From NCBI GenBank assembly GCA_023386265.1, contig JAEWKA010000007.1, positions 62,001 through 126,000 on the forward strand: 64,000 nt of DNA. The letters are read 5' to 3'. Positions 24,840 through 33,423 of this stretch are shown piece by piece (the first letter of the stretch is position 1; the number at the start of each line of letters is the position of its first letter). The translations under genes were made by a program, and so were the position numbers. The notes beneath the pieces were generated by a model. That model searched no databases. It saw only the letters and a program-made list of their open reading frames with translations, and was not told where the DNA came from. This DNA is from Bacillota bacterium. GTDB taxonomy: Bacteria > Bacillota > Clostridia > Oscillospirales > Oscillospiraceae.

Positions 24840-27485
24840 TTAGTCGATGAAAATGTAAATCGCAGCAACAGCAGCGTTAGAGCTGGAGGTCGGGACGAGG
24901 AAGATCTGATCGTTCGTGGTGTCGTAGACCAGAGCGTCTGCTGCTTCAGCAGTAATCTGAGATACGGTGGTTCCGGCCGCAGTCTTGTTGCAGAGATAGA
25001 TTGCAACGCTGTCAGAGAGGATGTAGGATGCATCTGCGCCGCCATCAACAGTAAGAACGCCGCTTGCATATGTGACATCGGCAAGAGCGGTGTGCGTTGC
25101 GCCTGCATTGATGTCAGTGATGAGATATGCGGTGTTGATTGCGCCGCTAGTTGCGTAATCCTTTGCAAAGTACAGAGTGCCCTTAGCAAGGGAGACATAG
25201 CTGGTAATAGCCGTGCCGACTGTGCCATTCTTAACAGCAGTGTAGCTGAAGAGCGTGGTGCCGTTAGCGTCAGTTGTGGTCTCCTCGCTGCTGGTTACGA
25301 AGTACTGATCATAGCCGGAAGCGGAGGTCGTGGAGGCAGCGCCCTTGCAGACGACGATCTGGGCATATGTGCCAGTGGAGTCAAGAAGAACGAAAATCTT
25401 GCCGCCGGCAGCATAAGACAGAGCGTTTGTAACACCAGTCTTTACGGTAAAGGTCTTAGTGGTGTCGTTATAGTACATGAAGATTGTGCTGGAGGTTGCA
25501 AGATAAGGAGTAGCAGTAATTGTGGTGCCCCAAGCGGTTGCGCCATATGTTACTTTGCCAAGGAACGTAGGAGTATTGCCTGTTACGACGAAGGAGGTGT
25601 CGCCAGCATCAAGGGTGGTGTTGCTGGTGCCCTTTGTCAGGTCTACAGTGCAGGGCAGAGAATTCTTAGCAAGTGTAAGATTGTAAGAACCATCTGTGTT
25701 GGTAGCGTAGGTGTAGTAGAAACCAGCAACCAAGTTGCCGTTTGCAAATGTTGGGGTTAAGCCGCCGCTGGTAGTTACACCAGACATCGCGGTTCCGTTA
25801 TAAGCGTCTGTTGTGGTAACGGTACCCGAAACGTTTACAAGTGCAGGGTTAGTCAGAGTAGTACCAACGTAATAGTCTGCATTTGCAGAGGTCTTTTTAA
25901 CGGTGATAGCATCCTGAGTGCCGTCGGGCTTAACAACAGCAGCTTGATAGGTGTTGACGCCGAAGCTGGTTGTTACCTGAACTGCTGCTACAAAGAAGGT
26001 GTTGGAAACTGTAGCTGCGCCGGTCGGAGCAACGGTGTAGCAAATGTTGTTGCCGTTATCAAGGTAGAAGGTGTAGCCGGCTTTTCCAAGCAATGTTTTC
26101 AGCTCGTCAAACTCGTTAAGAGTCGAGGGAGCGCCAACGAGAGCGGAAACGTAATAAGCCTTGCCGTCAATGGTGAGAGATTCGGAATTAGCATTATAAG
26201 AAGAGATGGTTCCGGTGACGGAAGTAGCCTTCTCAACATAGTACTTTGTTCCAGCCTGGTACCAAAGAATAATATCGTTCTTTACAAGACCTGCGGGATA
26301 AGTAATGTTGGTGGAGAGAATGTTGGACAGTGTGCCAACTGTTACATATGTAACAGCTCCGGAAGTCGTGGTTGTGGGAGCTGCTGCGAGCTTCTCAACT
26401 GTCTTCACGGTTACAGAGACCTTCTCATAGTAACCATCGGAATCTGTGTCAAGGAACTTGACAATAGCGCCGGGAGTAGAGCAAGCGGCTTTGATAGCAT
26501 CAATATTCTCAGCGAGTGTGTCATCAGTTGCTACAAGAGCAGGATATGTATCAGATGCAGCGCCGTCGTTATAGTAATAAGTAGGTGTTCCATCAGCCTG
26601 ATAGCCCATGTAGTATACGTTGGAATCGGTGACCAGAGAGTTATACGGTGTGCCGTCTGTGCTGGTGGCGAGAACTACAACGCTGGATACGAAGCCGGAG
26701 ATTGTGGTAGCGCCAAGCTTCCAGAAGTAACCAGTAGCACCGTCAACAGTAGCGGAAGCCTTTGCGAGGGTGGTGTAAACATCTTCAGCAATCTGAGCAT
26801 AGGTATCTTTATTAAAGTGAGTGTCAGCAGCTTCAGTTGCTGCGTTGGTTGCCTTGGTGTAGCTCTCAGTGAGCTTGCTGTAGGTGACCTGAGGAACCTT
26901 GGTCAGAGCATTGAAAACATAGAGAGCTGCTTCTTCACGGGTTGCGGCAGCGCTGAAGTCAGCGGCCTTTGCGCCTGTGAATATGCCGTTCTTGTTTGCT
27001 GCAACAGCAACATTGAGTTCCCAGCTTGCGCCGGTGAATTCGTTTGCCTTGCCGTAGCCTGCTGCTGCGAGCATCATCTTGGCGAGCTGATAGCCGGTGA
27101 CATTAGCTGTAGGAGCAAATGTGCCGTCGCCCATACCATTGATAATTCCCTGGCTTACGCAGTAGCCGACAAAGGGAGAGGACCAGCGGTCAGCGGCTAC
27201 ATCGGTGAAACCGGTAGCGGAAACGCTGAGCTTAGCTGCGACTGTGGGTCCGAGAACTGAGTAGCAAATCATCTTTGCTGCTTCTTCACGGGTGATGGTT
27301 GCGGTCGGCTTAAATGTGCCGTCTGCGTAACCATTGATTGCGCCGATGCCATTCATGACACTGACGGCCTCTTTGTACTGGACAGTTGTGCTATCGGTGA
27401 ACGTCGCTGCGGAAGCGATGCCCATCATTCCGAGGCACATAGCCAGAACGAGCACGAGGCTAAGAGTTCTGTTGAGAGATTTCAT
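24840..27485 (-). CDS. S-layer homology (SLH) domain surface protein
   Basis: Exported protein of 881 residues. The signal peptide is 'LVLVLAMCLGMMGIASA' (cleavage near residue 26). Three SLH repeats follow at residues ~27-215, each with an 'INGYADGTFKPTATITREEA'-like core. SLH domains bind pyruvylated secondary cell-wall polymer. The remaining ~660 residues are Thr/Ser/Ala/Val-rich beta-type sequence with low charge, typical of S-layer or adhesin bodies. The C-terminus is 'AVAAIYIFID'. Expression is probably very high: consensus promoter, structured 150-base leader, AGGAGG and strong terminators. Codon usage is biased, which also creates long open antisense frames. Could be the main S-layer protein. 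Confidence 0.9.
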   Translation of the reverse strand: MKSLNRTLSLVLVLAMCLGMMGIASAATFTDSTTVQYKEAVSVMNGIGAINGYADGTFKPTATITREEAAKMICYSVLGPTVAAKLSVSATGFTDVAADRWSSPFVGYCVSQGIINGMGDGTFAPTANVTGYQLAKMMLAAAGYGKANEFTGASWELNVAVAANKNGIFTGAKAADFSAAATREEAALYVFNALTKVPQVTYSKLTESYTKATNAATEAADTHFNKDTYAQIAEDVYTTLAKASATVDGATGYFWKLGATTISGFVSSVVVLATSTDGTPYNSLVTDSNVYYMGYQADGTPTYYYNDGAASDTYPALVATDDTLAENIDAIKAACSTPGAIVKFLDTDSDGYYEKVSVTVKTVEKLAAAPTTTTSGAVTYVTVGTLSNILSTNITYPAGLVKNDIILWYQAGTKYYVEKATSVTGTISSYNANSESLTIDGKAYYVSALVGAPSTLNEFDELKTLLGKAGYTFYLDNGNNICYTVAPTGAATVSNTFFVAAVQVTTSFGVNTYQAAVVKPDGTQDAITVKKTSANADYYVGTTLTNPALVNVSGTVTTTDAYNGTAMSGVTTSGGLTPTFANGNLVAGFYYTYATNTDGSYNLTLAKNSLPCTVDLTKGTSNTTLDAGDTSFVVTGNTPTFLGKVTYGATAWGTTITATPYLATSSTIFMYYNDTTKTFTVKTGVTNALSYAAGGKIFVLLDSTGTYAQIVVCKGAASTTSASGYDQYFVTSSEETTTDANGTTLFSYTAVKNGTVGTAITSYVSLAKGTLYFAKDYATSGAINTAYLITDINAGATHTALADVTYASGVLTVDGGADASYILSDSVAIYLCNKTAAGTTVSQITAEAADALVYDTTNDQIFLVPTSSSNAAVAAIYIFID

Positions 27486-27543
27486 TCTATGAAACTCCTC
27501 CTTTAAGTAGTACCCCTTTAAGGGGCCTTTTTATGTACATCGC

Positions 27544-27576
27544 TTGATGGCTTGGATATCCTAGGCCAACCATCAA
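27544..27576 (-). other. Stem-loop in the SLH-gene leader
   Basis: TTGATGG and CCATCAA pair as an outer 7-bp stem with an inner TTGG/CCAA extension, in the 5' untranslated leader of the SLH gene. A smaller CCCCTT/AAGGGG hairpin lies closer to the ribosome binding site (about 27510-27525). Possible mRNA stabiliser. Confidence 0.5.
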
Positions 27577-27637
27577 ACAGAGGTACCTGACTAAATAGTG
27601 CCAAAAAATTTGGTTTATATATCCTTTGACAGAGTTT

Positions 27638-27666
27638 ATGTTAACACGCACACTGCTGTTGGTCAA
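27638..27666 (-). promoter_or_regulatory. Promoter of the SLH protein gene
   Basis: Minus strand: TTGACC (27661-27666), 17-base spacer, TAACAT (27638-27643). It gives a leader of roughly 145 bases before the ATG at 27485. Confidence 0.7.
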
Positions 27667-27707
27667 TATTTCCTCAGCTTTTGTTACACAATCGTAACAA
27701 TAGAAAA

Positions 27708-29363
27708 TTATGCGGTTACAAGCACCGAGTCATAATTCGGCAGACAGTATTTGTTTCGACCGGACCTCACCAGTTCGCCGGATTTGAGAAGAGGAGTTAA
27801 GACCCAGTATATCTGACGCCGCTCCTCGAACCCCATTAAAGCGGATAGCTCAGTGCTCGTTACAGGCTGGTGCGAAGCTACATATTGAAGTATCACGGTT
27901 TTTTGGTTTTCGCGGTGTACGACCGTGTCAGGCAGATAATACCTGAAACCTACCCTGACGATTTTGCCGCGGCTGAGACATTCTTTCAGCAAAAGATTCA
28001 TCTCGGCTTCGCTGAAATTCAGAGCATTTTTTAGGGTTCTGTAATTAGCCGAAGCATTAACCCGCAAATACTCGATTAGCTCATCCATAGGCGGACGGAT
28101 TAGCTCCGAGGGCATATTTCGAGGTATGGAATAGAATTCAGCGCTCACCTCAGGCTTGCGATTCAATAATTCTCGGAGCTCTAAAGAGTGCTGCCGCCAG
28201 TAGTCGTTCTGCAGGTCGGGAAGGGTTATCCCCATAATTCCGCTCCGGATTAGTGCCTGCTGGACTGCTTTTTGGATAAAAAATGCATCGGTCGGGTTTC
28301 TTTTTGTATCATTTAATATAATGTAAGGATAAATGCCGTCGCGTGAAGTTTTTACGTCCCGCAGGATTTGAAGAAAACCTTCGGGGATACGGACCTTCCT
28401 ATCTTCAAATACGGCTATAGAGTTTTCGAAATCGATAAGCTGCCATGTCAGTAGCGGAAGAACCGGAACCGGTATACCCATCTGCCAGACGAAGCTTACG
28501 GCAAGCCCGACCATGCTCGCAGCTTCCTTTTGTAAAAAGTCTTTTAAAGCCGCTCGTAAGTGTTCCGTTATCTCCGCTTTTTCGCTTTCAGGGACTACGC
28601 AGTCCTCAACATATGGTAAATAGTGTTCCTGCAAAGCGGTCAAGTCAACTCCGGAAATGTACGAAACATACTCCCTGCTGCTTTCCTTAAGAGCTCTGAT
28701 TATAAAATCAATACGAAGGTCATTAAGCCGCACATTTTTTTGTCTATAGCTGTCGAGCGATTTTCTGACTATAGCTGAAATGCTTTGCTCAGCCATCGGT
28801 GCGGTTTTGCGGCTTGATATCAGCACGTATTCAGAGTAATGCGCGTTTTGATTATGTAAACCGCCTAAGAAGGTGACCATTTGATTGGTCAATGGAATTT
28901 TTCTGTCAGGCAGGACAAGCTGATTTTCTTTGAAATCTACCTGGTTCCAGAGGAGAAAGGTGATCTCGTTGCGGAGCAGCCCGCAAAACCATGCCAAGCG
29001 CAGGATAGTCCCAGCGGGAGTATAGCCTTCATGCGACAGAAGAAGCTGCATTGCAGAGTCGTCAGGCTTATTAAATAAGTTCGGAATAGGGGCGTGTCGC
29101 AGCTCAATTTGAGGTATTTCAGAAATATATCCTTTATCAAAAGCAAATTGGCAGACCTCGCCAATGAACTTCCTATAAGACGTAAATACTACCCCTCTAA
29201 GTTTCGCATTATCATATAAATCTATCAGAAAATTTGTCACTGTCTCCGAGGTAAGATTCTCGATATCTATATCGCCGATTCTTGAAAAAAGCAAATCAAA
29301 GTCGACATTATTTACGCTGTTTTGTTTTAGCCAGTCCGCGGAGACTTCCTTAAACGTAAGCAC
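27708..29363 (-). CDS. Tandem degenerate tyrosine-recombinase-like protein with C-terminal winged helix
   Basis: Protein of 551 residues, GTG start after GGGAGGT. Residues ~1-255 follow the plan of a phage-type integrase: a SAM-like core-binding region, then box I 'LAWFCGLLRNEITFLLW' with the Arg (R131) kept, and a box II-like 'LNDLRIDF' where the usual H of HxLR is N214 and the following H is I. No convincing C-terminal His/Tyr box. A second, more eroded copy begins near residue 290 ('FVWQMGIPVPVLPLLTW', box I Arg lost). Residues ~430-551 look like two winged-helix units. It is therefore probably a DNA-binding protein derived from recombinases, not an active enzyme. Function unknown. Confidence 0.55.
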   Translation of the reverse strand: MLTFKEVSADWLKQNSVNNVDFDLLFSRIGDIDIENLTSETVTNFLIDLYDNAKLRGVVFTSYRKFIGEVCQFAFDKGYISEIPQIELRHAPIPNLFNKPDDSAMQLLLSHEGYTPAGTILRLAWFCGLLRNEITFLLWNQVDFKENQLVLPDRKIPLTNQMVTFLGGLHNQNAHYSEYVLISSRKTAPMAEQSISAIVRKSLDSYRQKNVRLNDLRIDFIIRALKESSREYVSYISGVDLTALQEHYLPYVEDCVVPESEKAEITEHLRAALKDFLQKEAASMVGLAVSFVWQMGIPVPVLPLLTWQLIDFENSIAVFEDRKVRIPEGFLQILRDVKTSRDGIYPYIILNDTKRNPTDAFFIQKAVQQALIRSGIMGITLPDLQNDYWRQHSLELRELLNRKPEVSAEFYSIPRNMPSELIRPPMDELIEYLRVNASANYRTLKNALNFSEAEMNLLLKECLSRGKIVRVGFRYYLPDTVVHRENQKTVILQYVASHQPVTSTELSALMGFEERRQIYWVLTPLLKSGELVRSGRNKYCLPNYDSVLVTA

Positions 29364-29411
29364 TTGTTACCACCTCCCCATAATTTGACAAGATTATAGG
29401 TATACATTGGC

Positions 29412-29440
29412 ATTATAACCATGCTTTTCTATTATGTAAA
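29412..29440 (-). promoter_or_regulatory. Promoter of the recombinase-like gene
   Basis: Minus strand: TTTACA (29435-29440), 17-base spacer, TATAAT (29412-29417), about 50 bp before the GTG start at 29363. Confidence 0.75.
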
Positions 29441-29574
29441 GGTAAAATGTAACAAGCATATTGCTTAAAATTTCTATAAAAATATCCGCACAACCGAAAA
29501 GGCCTGCGGATGAGTCAAAAGTTTATGGATGCGGCAATCGAGTGAACCCCGAGCGGTCAATATAAGTCGAAAAT

Positions 29575-29619
29575 AGCTCTGACAGCCCGCAAATCATTGA
29601 TTTGCGGGCTGTCAGAGCT
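29575..29619 (-). terminator. Terminator of the siroheme operon
   Basis: A very long perfect stem of 20 bp (29575-29594 with 29600-29619) with a 5-base loop, followed on the minus strand by TATTTTCG. It lies 11 bp after the LysR stop codon. Confidence 0.85.
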
Positions 29620-29629
29620 GAAAGTGTTG

Positions 29630-30562
29630 TTAGGAAAGCGTAATCAGATGCGTATGCGTGTCCATATGTCGTTTTGCCCTTTCGTTCTCGGCATAGCTAT
29701 ATACGATTTCTTTGAAAGAATTCAGTACATCAGTAATGATTTTATCATGTTTAGTGGCAAGCGAGAAATGGCGTTGCATCGGATGACCGTCAACATTACA
29801 TGCCCACATAAGTCCTGCGGCACATTCTCTGTGAACAAGGCGCTCAGATATAGCCGATATGCCATGCCCATCAATTACGGCTTGCTTTATTGTCTCTATG
29901 TTGCTGCACTCCCAGCTGCTTTTGAAGGGAATATGGTATTCATTGAGCAGCTGCTCGGCCTGAGCTCGTGTACCGCTTCCGCTCTCTCTGAAAATAAAGT
30001 TTTCACCGCTTAGCTCATTTATTGAGATTGTTTCCCTGCCGAAAAAGCGGTGATTGCGTCCGTAGACGATAACCAAGTAGTCATCCATTGCCGCGTGACT
30101 TTCGATTTTTTCGTTGCTAATACTGCCTTCCACCAGCCCAATGTCGAGTTCGCCATTTAGGAGCTGTGTTTCAATTGAATGCGTATTCCCAACATAAACA
30201 TGAGAATCCAGGCCCGGAAAGGCATCGGCTAATTGTTTCATGATTTCACTCAGAACGGATGAGCCGACGGTTACAGTCGCACCAACTCTCAAATATTTGT
30301 AATCTGAGCATTGCTTAAGCCACTCTGTTATTGAGTTTTGATAGGATACAGCCTGTTTTGCGTATTCCAGCAACTGCTGTCCAATGGGTGTCAAAATCAG
30401 ATTTTTCCGAACTCTCTCAAAAAGCAGGACATGGAATTCTTTTTCTATTTCGGTGATTGCCTGACTCACAGAGGACTGGCTTACATAAAGCTTTTTTGCC
30501 GCTATGCTCATTTTGCCGCTTTGCGCGACCTGAATAAATACCTCAAGCGTTCTCAGTGTCAT
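29630..30562 (-). CDS. LysR-type regulator at the end of the siroheme operon (CysL/CbbR-like)
   Basis: LysR protein of 310 residues. The N-terminal HTH is 'KMSIAAKKLYVSQSSVSQAI'. The effector domain begins 'LRVGATVTVGSSVL' and contains 'NGELDIGLVEG' and 'RESGSGTRAQAE', residues typical of CysL/CbbR-like sensors. Its start overlaps the sirC stop by 4 bases, so it is co-translated with the tetrapyrrole genes. It is clearly paralogous to the LysR at 46692, sharing the RVGAT, GELDI-LVEG and E-GSGTR blocks. CysL of Bacillus controls sulfite reductase genes, and asrABC lies at the other end of this operon. It is a good candidate regulator of asrABC or the siroheme genes (inference). Confidence 0.88.
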   Translation of the reverse strand: MTLRTLEVFIQVAQSGKMSIAAKKLYVSQSSVSQAITEIEKEFHVLLFERVRKNLILTPIGQQLLEYAKQAVSYQNSITEWLKQCSDYKYLRVGATVTVGSSVLSEIMKQLADAFPGLDSHVYVGNTHSIETQLLNGELDIGLVEGSISNEKIESHAAMDDYLVIVYGRNHRFFGRETISINELSGENFIFRESGSGTRAQAEQLLNEYHIPFKSSWECSNIETIKQAVIDGHGISAISERLVHRECAAGLMWACNVDGHPMQRHFSLATKHDKIITDVLNSFKEIVYSYAENERAKRHMDTHTHLITLS

Positions 30563-31167
30563 CGGAGTATTCCTTCCTTTGGCTCGAAGAGCGATATACT
30601 TTCCTCAATTTCCTCATTGCTCATTTCAGCAGCCGCGGTCAGAATGCTGCGCCTAACATTGATATCCTCGATTTCCTCTTTTACGAAATTTCGAAGTTTT
30701 CCGAGTAGTTCTATCTTCTCCGAATATACCTCGCCGTACTTTTCGGCGAGCTCTTTTCTAATTCTTCCGGCAAGGGCAGGGCTCTTTCCCCCTGTGGAGA
30801 TGCCGATGGTCAAGTCACCGCGGCGCAGAGTGGCCGGAACATAAAACGAGCAAAGCTCCGGTATGTCCACCACATTTACCGGAATATTGTTTTGGCAGCA
30901 GTCACGATAAACCGCTTCATTCATTTCATGGCTGTCTGTTGCTGCTATCACTGTGAAGGCGTTAAGCAAATAAGCGGGAGCATAGCAGTCGCGGATATGT
31001 CGGATACTGCCGTTTAAAACTGAGAAATCCTCGCACAAAGCCGGCGCTACTACATCTATCTCCGCTCCGAAGGAAAGAAATAACTCACACTTTCGGAAAG
31101 CAACCTTTCCGCCTCCGACAACGACAAGCTTTTTCCCGAGCAAGTCTACCATAAAGGGGAAATACAT
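30559..31167 (-). CDS. sirC: Precorrin-2 dehydrogenase / sirohydrochlorin ferrochelatase (siroheme synthase N-domain type)
   Basis: Protein of 202 residues similar to the N-terminal half of CysG and to Met8p/SirC. The NAD-binding 'VVVGGGKVAFRKCELFLSFG' lies near residues 15-34. 'CSFYVPATLRRGDLTIGIST' and 'GGKSPALAGRIRKELAE' form the rest of the active-site region. It oxidises precorrin-2 to sirohydrochlorin and may also insert iron. The start overlaps the hemL stop by one base (TAATG). Its product feeds the siroheme of AsrC. Whether it also chelates iron is not decided by sequence. Confidence 0.88.
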   Translation of the reverse strand: MYFPFMVDLLGKKLVVVGGGKVAFRKCELFLSFGAEIDVVAPALCEDFSVLNGSIRHIRDCYAPAYLLNAFTVIAATDSHEMNEAVYRDCCQNNIPVNVVDIPELCSFYVPATLRRGDLTIGISTGGKSPALAGRIRKELAEKYGEVYSEKIELLGKLRNFVKEEIEDINVRRSILTAAAEMSNEEIEESISLFEPKEGILR

Positions 31168-32456
31168 TATATCAGCTCCTTCAAAACGACCCGCTGCTTC
31201 TCTACTGTCTCAGCAATATCTTCGTCGGAATGTGCATGAGACAAAAACATACACTCATACTGTGAAGGTGGCAACAGGATTCCCTGTTCCAGCATTCCGC
31301 GAAAGTAACGCCCGTATAAGTCCGTGTTACAGCGCTTCACATCGTCATAACAGTTGACCTCGCCCTCGCAGAAGAAAAGCGTCAGCAGACTTCCGCACCG
31401 GACTACACGATAAGGCAGAGACAGGTCCAGCAGGTTTTCCTCCATGCCCCGCTGCAGCCGCTTCCCCTTGCTTTCCAGCTCCGCGTAAACCTCCGGACGG
31501 CTTTGAAGCAGCCGCAGACTCTTGAGGCCCAGAAACATGGCAAGCGGGTTTCCGGAAAGCGTTCCGGCCTGATACACGGGACCTGCAGGCGAAACGTAAG
31601 TCATAATGTCCCGTTTACCTCCATAAGCGCCAACAGGCAGTCCGGAGCCTATTATTTTGCCGAAGCAGGCCATATCCGGCCTAATTCCGTAAAGCTCTGC
31701 CGCACCGCCGTATGCCGCGCGGAAGCCGCTGATGACTTCATCAAAAATCAAAACGGAACCGTAAGCGTCTGCTAACTCCCGCAGTGTTCGCAGAAATTCC
31801 GGTTTGCCCGGAACAAGTCCCATGTTGCCTGCGATTGGTTCCACTATGATGCAGGCAATTTCGTCGCCGCAGGTGCGAAACACCTCGCGGATGTTTTCGC
31901 AGTCGTTGTATCTGCACACCAAAGTGTCCGCTACCACCTGCGCTGGAACTCCCGGAGATGTCGGAACCCCGTACGTCAGGGCACCAGAGCCTGAGCTGAC
32001 AAGCAGCGCGTCGCTGTGACCGTGATAACAGCCCTCGAACTTAACGATTTTAGTTCTGCCGGTATAGCCTCTGGCAACGCGGATAGCGCTCATGGTCGCC
32101 TCCGTACCGGAGTTAACCATACGAACCATATCGAGTCCGGGATAAGCATGGCAGATCGTTTCCGCCATTTCGCACTCCAGAGCGGTAGGCAAGCCGTATG
32201 TAACACCGCGGCGTACAGCTTCGGTCAGTCCATCCAGCAAATAATCGGGACTGTGTCCGAAAATCAGCGGGCCCCACGAGCAGATATAGTCAATGTATGA
32301 ATTGCCGTCCTCGTCGCAAATATGGCTTCCGTGAGCGGAAGCGGCAAACACAGGTGCTGTTCCAACAGATTGAAAGGCCCGTACAGGACTATTCACACCG
32401 CCGGGGATATACTCCTCGGCTCTTTTGAAAAGTGAGTTTGAATTATCATGCTTCAT
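31167..32456 (-). CDS. hemL: Glutamate-1-semialdehyde 2,1-aminomutase
   Basis: PLP enzyme of 429 residues making 5-aminolevulinate in the C5 pathway. Signatures are 'LFKRAEEYIPGGVNSPVRAF' at the N-terminus, 'RMVNSGTEATMSAIRVARG', 'LIFDEVISGFR' and the PLP-lysine region 'ACFGKIIGSGLPVGAYGG'. The frame is open back to 32504, but ATG 32456 gives the standard N-terminus and follows the hemB stop by 4 bases. It is part of the hemA-to-sirC operon. Length typical (427-430). Confidence 0.95.
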   Translation of the reverse strand: MKHDNSNSLFKRAEEYIPGGVNSPVRAFQSVGTAPVFAASAHGSHICDEDGNSYIDYICSWGPLIFGHSPDYLLDGLTEAVRRGVTYGLPTALECEMAETICHAYPGLDMVRMVNSGTEATMSAIRVARGYTGRTKIVKFEGCYHGHSDALLVSSGSGALTYGVPTSPGVPAQVVADTLVCRYNDCENIREVFRTCGDEIACIIVEPIAGNMGLVPGKPEFLRTLRELADAYGSVLIFDEVISGFRAAYGGAAELYGIRPDMACFGKIIGSGLPVGAYGGKRDIMTYVSPAGPVYQAGTLSGNPLAMFLGLKSLRLLQSRPEVYAELESKGKRLQRGMEENLLDLSLPYRVVRCGSLLTLFFCEGEVNCYDDVKRCNTDLYGRYFRGMLEQGILLPPSQYECMFLSHAHSDEDIAETVEKQRVVLKELI

Positions 32457-32460
32457 ATAT

Positions 32461-33423
32461 TTAATCAATCCTGCCGCAAATTTCCTTTGCGGCATATGTG
32501 ACAATCATCTTGGCGCCCGCACGCTTGATGGCAATATGGGCCTCATACATCGCGCTTTCATTCAGCAGTCCCTGTAAAATCGAACACTTAATCATGGCGT
32601 ATTCACCTGATACCATATAGGCAGCCAGAGGTATATTGAATTCATCTTTGACCCTTCGGATTACATCCAGACACATGATACCAGGCTTTACAAGGATCAC
32701 GTCCGCGCCCTCCTCAATATCGAGCGCCGTCTCCCTCAGAGCTTCATCGCTGTTGCGGTAATCCATCTGATATCCTTTTCGGTCTCCAAAAGTAGGGGTA
32801 GACTCGGCCGCTTCCCGGAATGGGCCATAGAAGTTGGAGGCGTATTTCGCTGAATACGCCATTATAGGTGTGCTTTCGTAGCCGTTTTCATCCAACACAC
32901 GCCGAATAGACGCGACGCAACCGTCCATCATGTTGGACGGCGCGACCATGTCTGCGCCGGCCTGCACGCAGGTCAGGGCAATTTTGGACAGGTACTCCAA
33001 GGTTTTGTCGTTGTTCACACTGCCGTCAGGGTTAATAATGCCGCAATGGCCATGATCCGTATACTCACACATACACACATCCGCGATGATATACATAGAC
33101 GGCGCAAGCTCTCTGAGCCTGCGTATCGCATTTTGCACCACGCCATCGGGGTTGTAAGCCTCGGACCCGCATGAGTCTTTATGCAGCGGGACTCCGAATA
33201 GCAGAACAGCTTTAATGCCCGCCGCCACCGCCTCGGCGACTTCTTCATCCAGCATATCCACTGAAAAGCGGAACACACCGGGCATCGATTTGATAGCTTT
33301 CCTTTTGTTTTTTCCTTCGACGACAAAAATCGGATAGATTAAATCGCTCTTGATCAGCACCGTTTCGCACGTCATGTCCCTGATGACGCTGTTTTTTCTT
33401 AATCTTCTGGGCCTATTAACCAT
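32461..33423 (-). CDS. hemB: Porphobilinogen synthase (5-aminolevulinate dehydratase)
   Basis: Enzyme of 320 residues condensing two 5-aminolevulinates. The zinc-type cysteine motif 'DVCMCEYTDHGHCG' and the two active-site lysines in 'MAYSAKYASNFYGPFREA' and 'ILVKPGIMCLDVI' are present. 'VAPSNMMDGCV' is also conserved. The ATG at 33423 (MVNRPRR) gives the normal start and an 8-base overlap with the end of cobA/hemD; an upstream start at 33450 is less likely. Confidence 0.95.
   Translation of the reverse strand: MVNRPRRLRKNSVIRDMTCETVLIKSDLIYPIFVVEGKNKRKAIKSMPGVFRFSVDMLDEEVAEAVAAGIKAVLLFGVPLHKDSCGSEAYNPDGVVQNAIRRLRELAPSMYIIADVCMCEYTDHGHCGIINPDGSVNNDKTLEYLSKIALTCVQAGADMVAPSNMMDGCVASIRRVLDENGYESTPIMAYSAKYASNFYGPFREAAESTPTFGDRKGYQMDYRNSDEALRETALDIEEGADVILVKPGIMCLDVIRRVKDEFNIPLAAYMVSGEYAMIKCSILQGLLNESAMYEAHIAIKRAGAKMIVTYAAKEICGRID

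Noticed and set aside
24831..27260. Two long plus-strand open frames (309 and 438 codons) opposite the SLH gene
   Set aside because: They are Cys/Gly/Ser-rich with no domain, lack ribosome binding sites, and arise from the biased codon use of the highly expressed SLH gene on the other strand.
27708..29363. Active phage integrase with adjacent att site
   Set aside because: Key catalytic residues are missing in both domain copies and no att-like repeats or phage genes are nearby.
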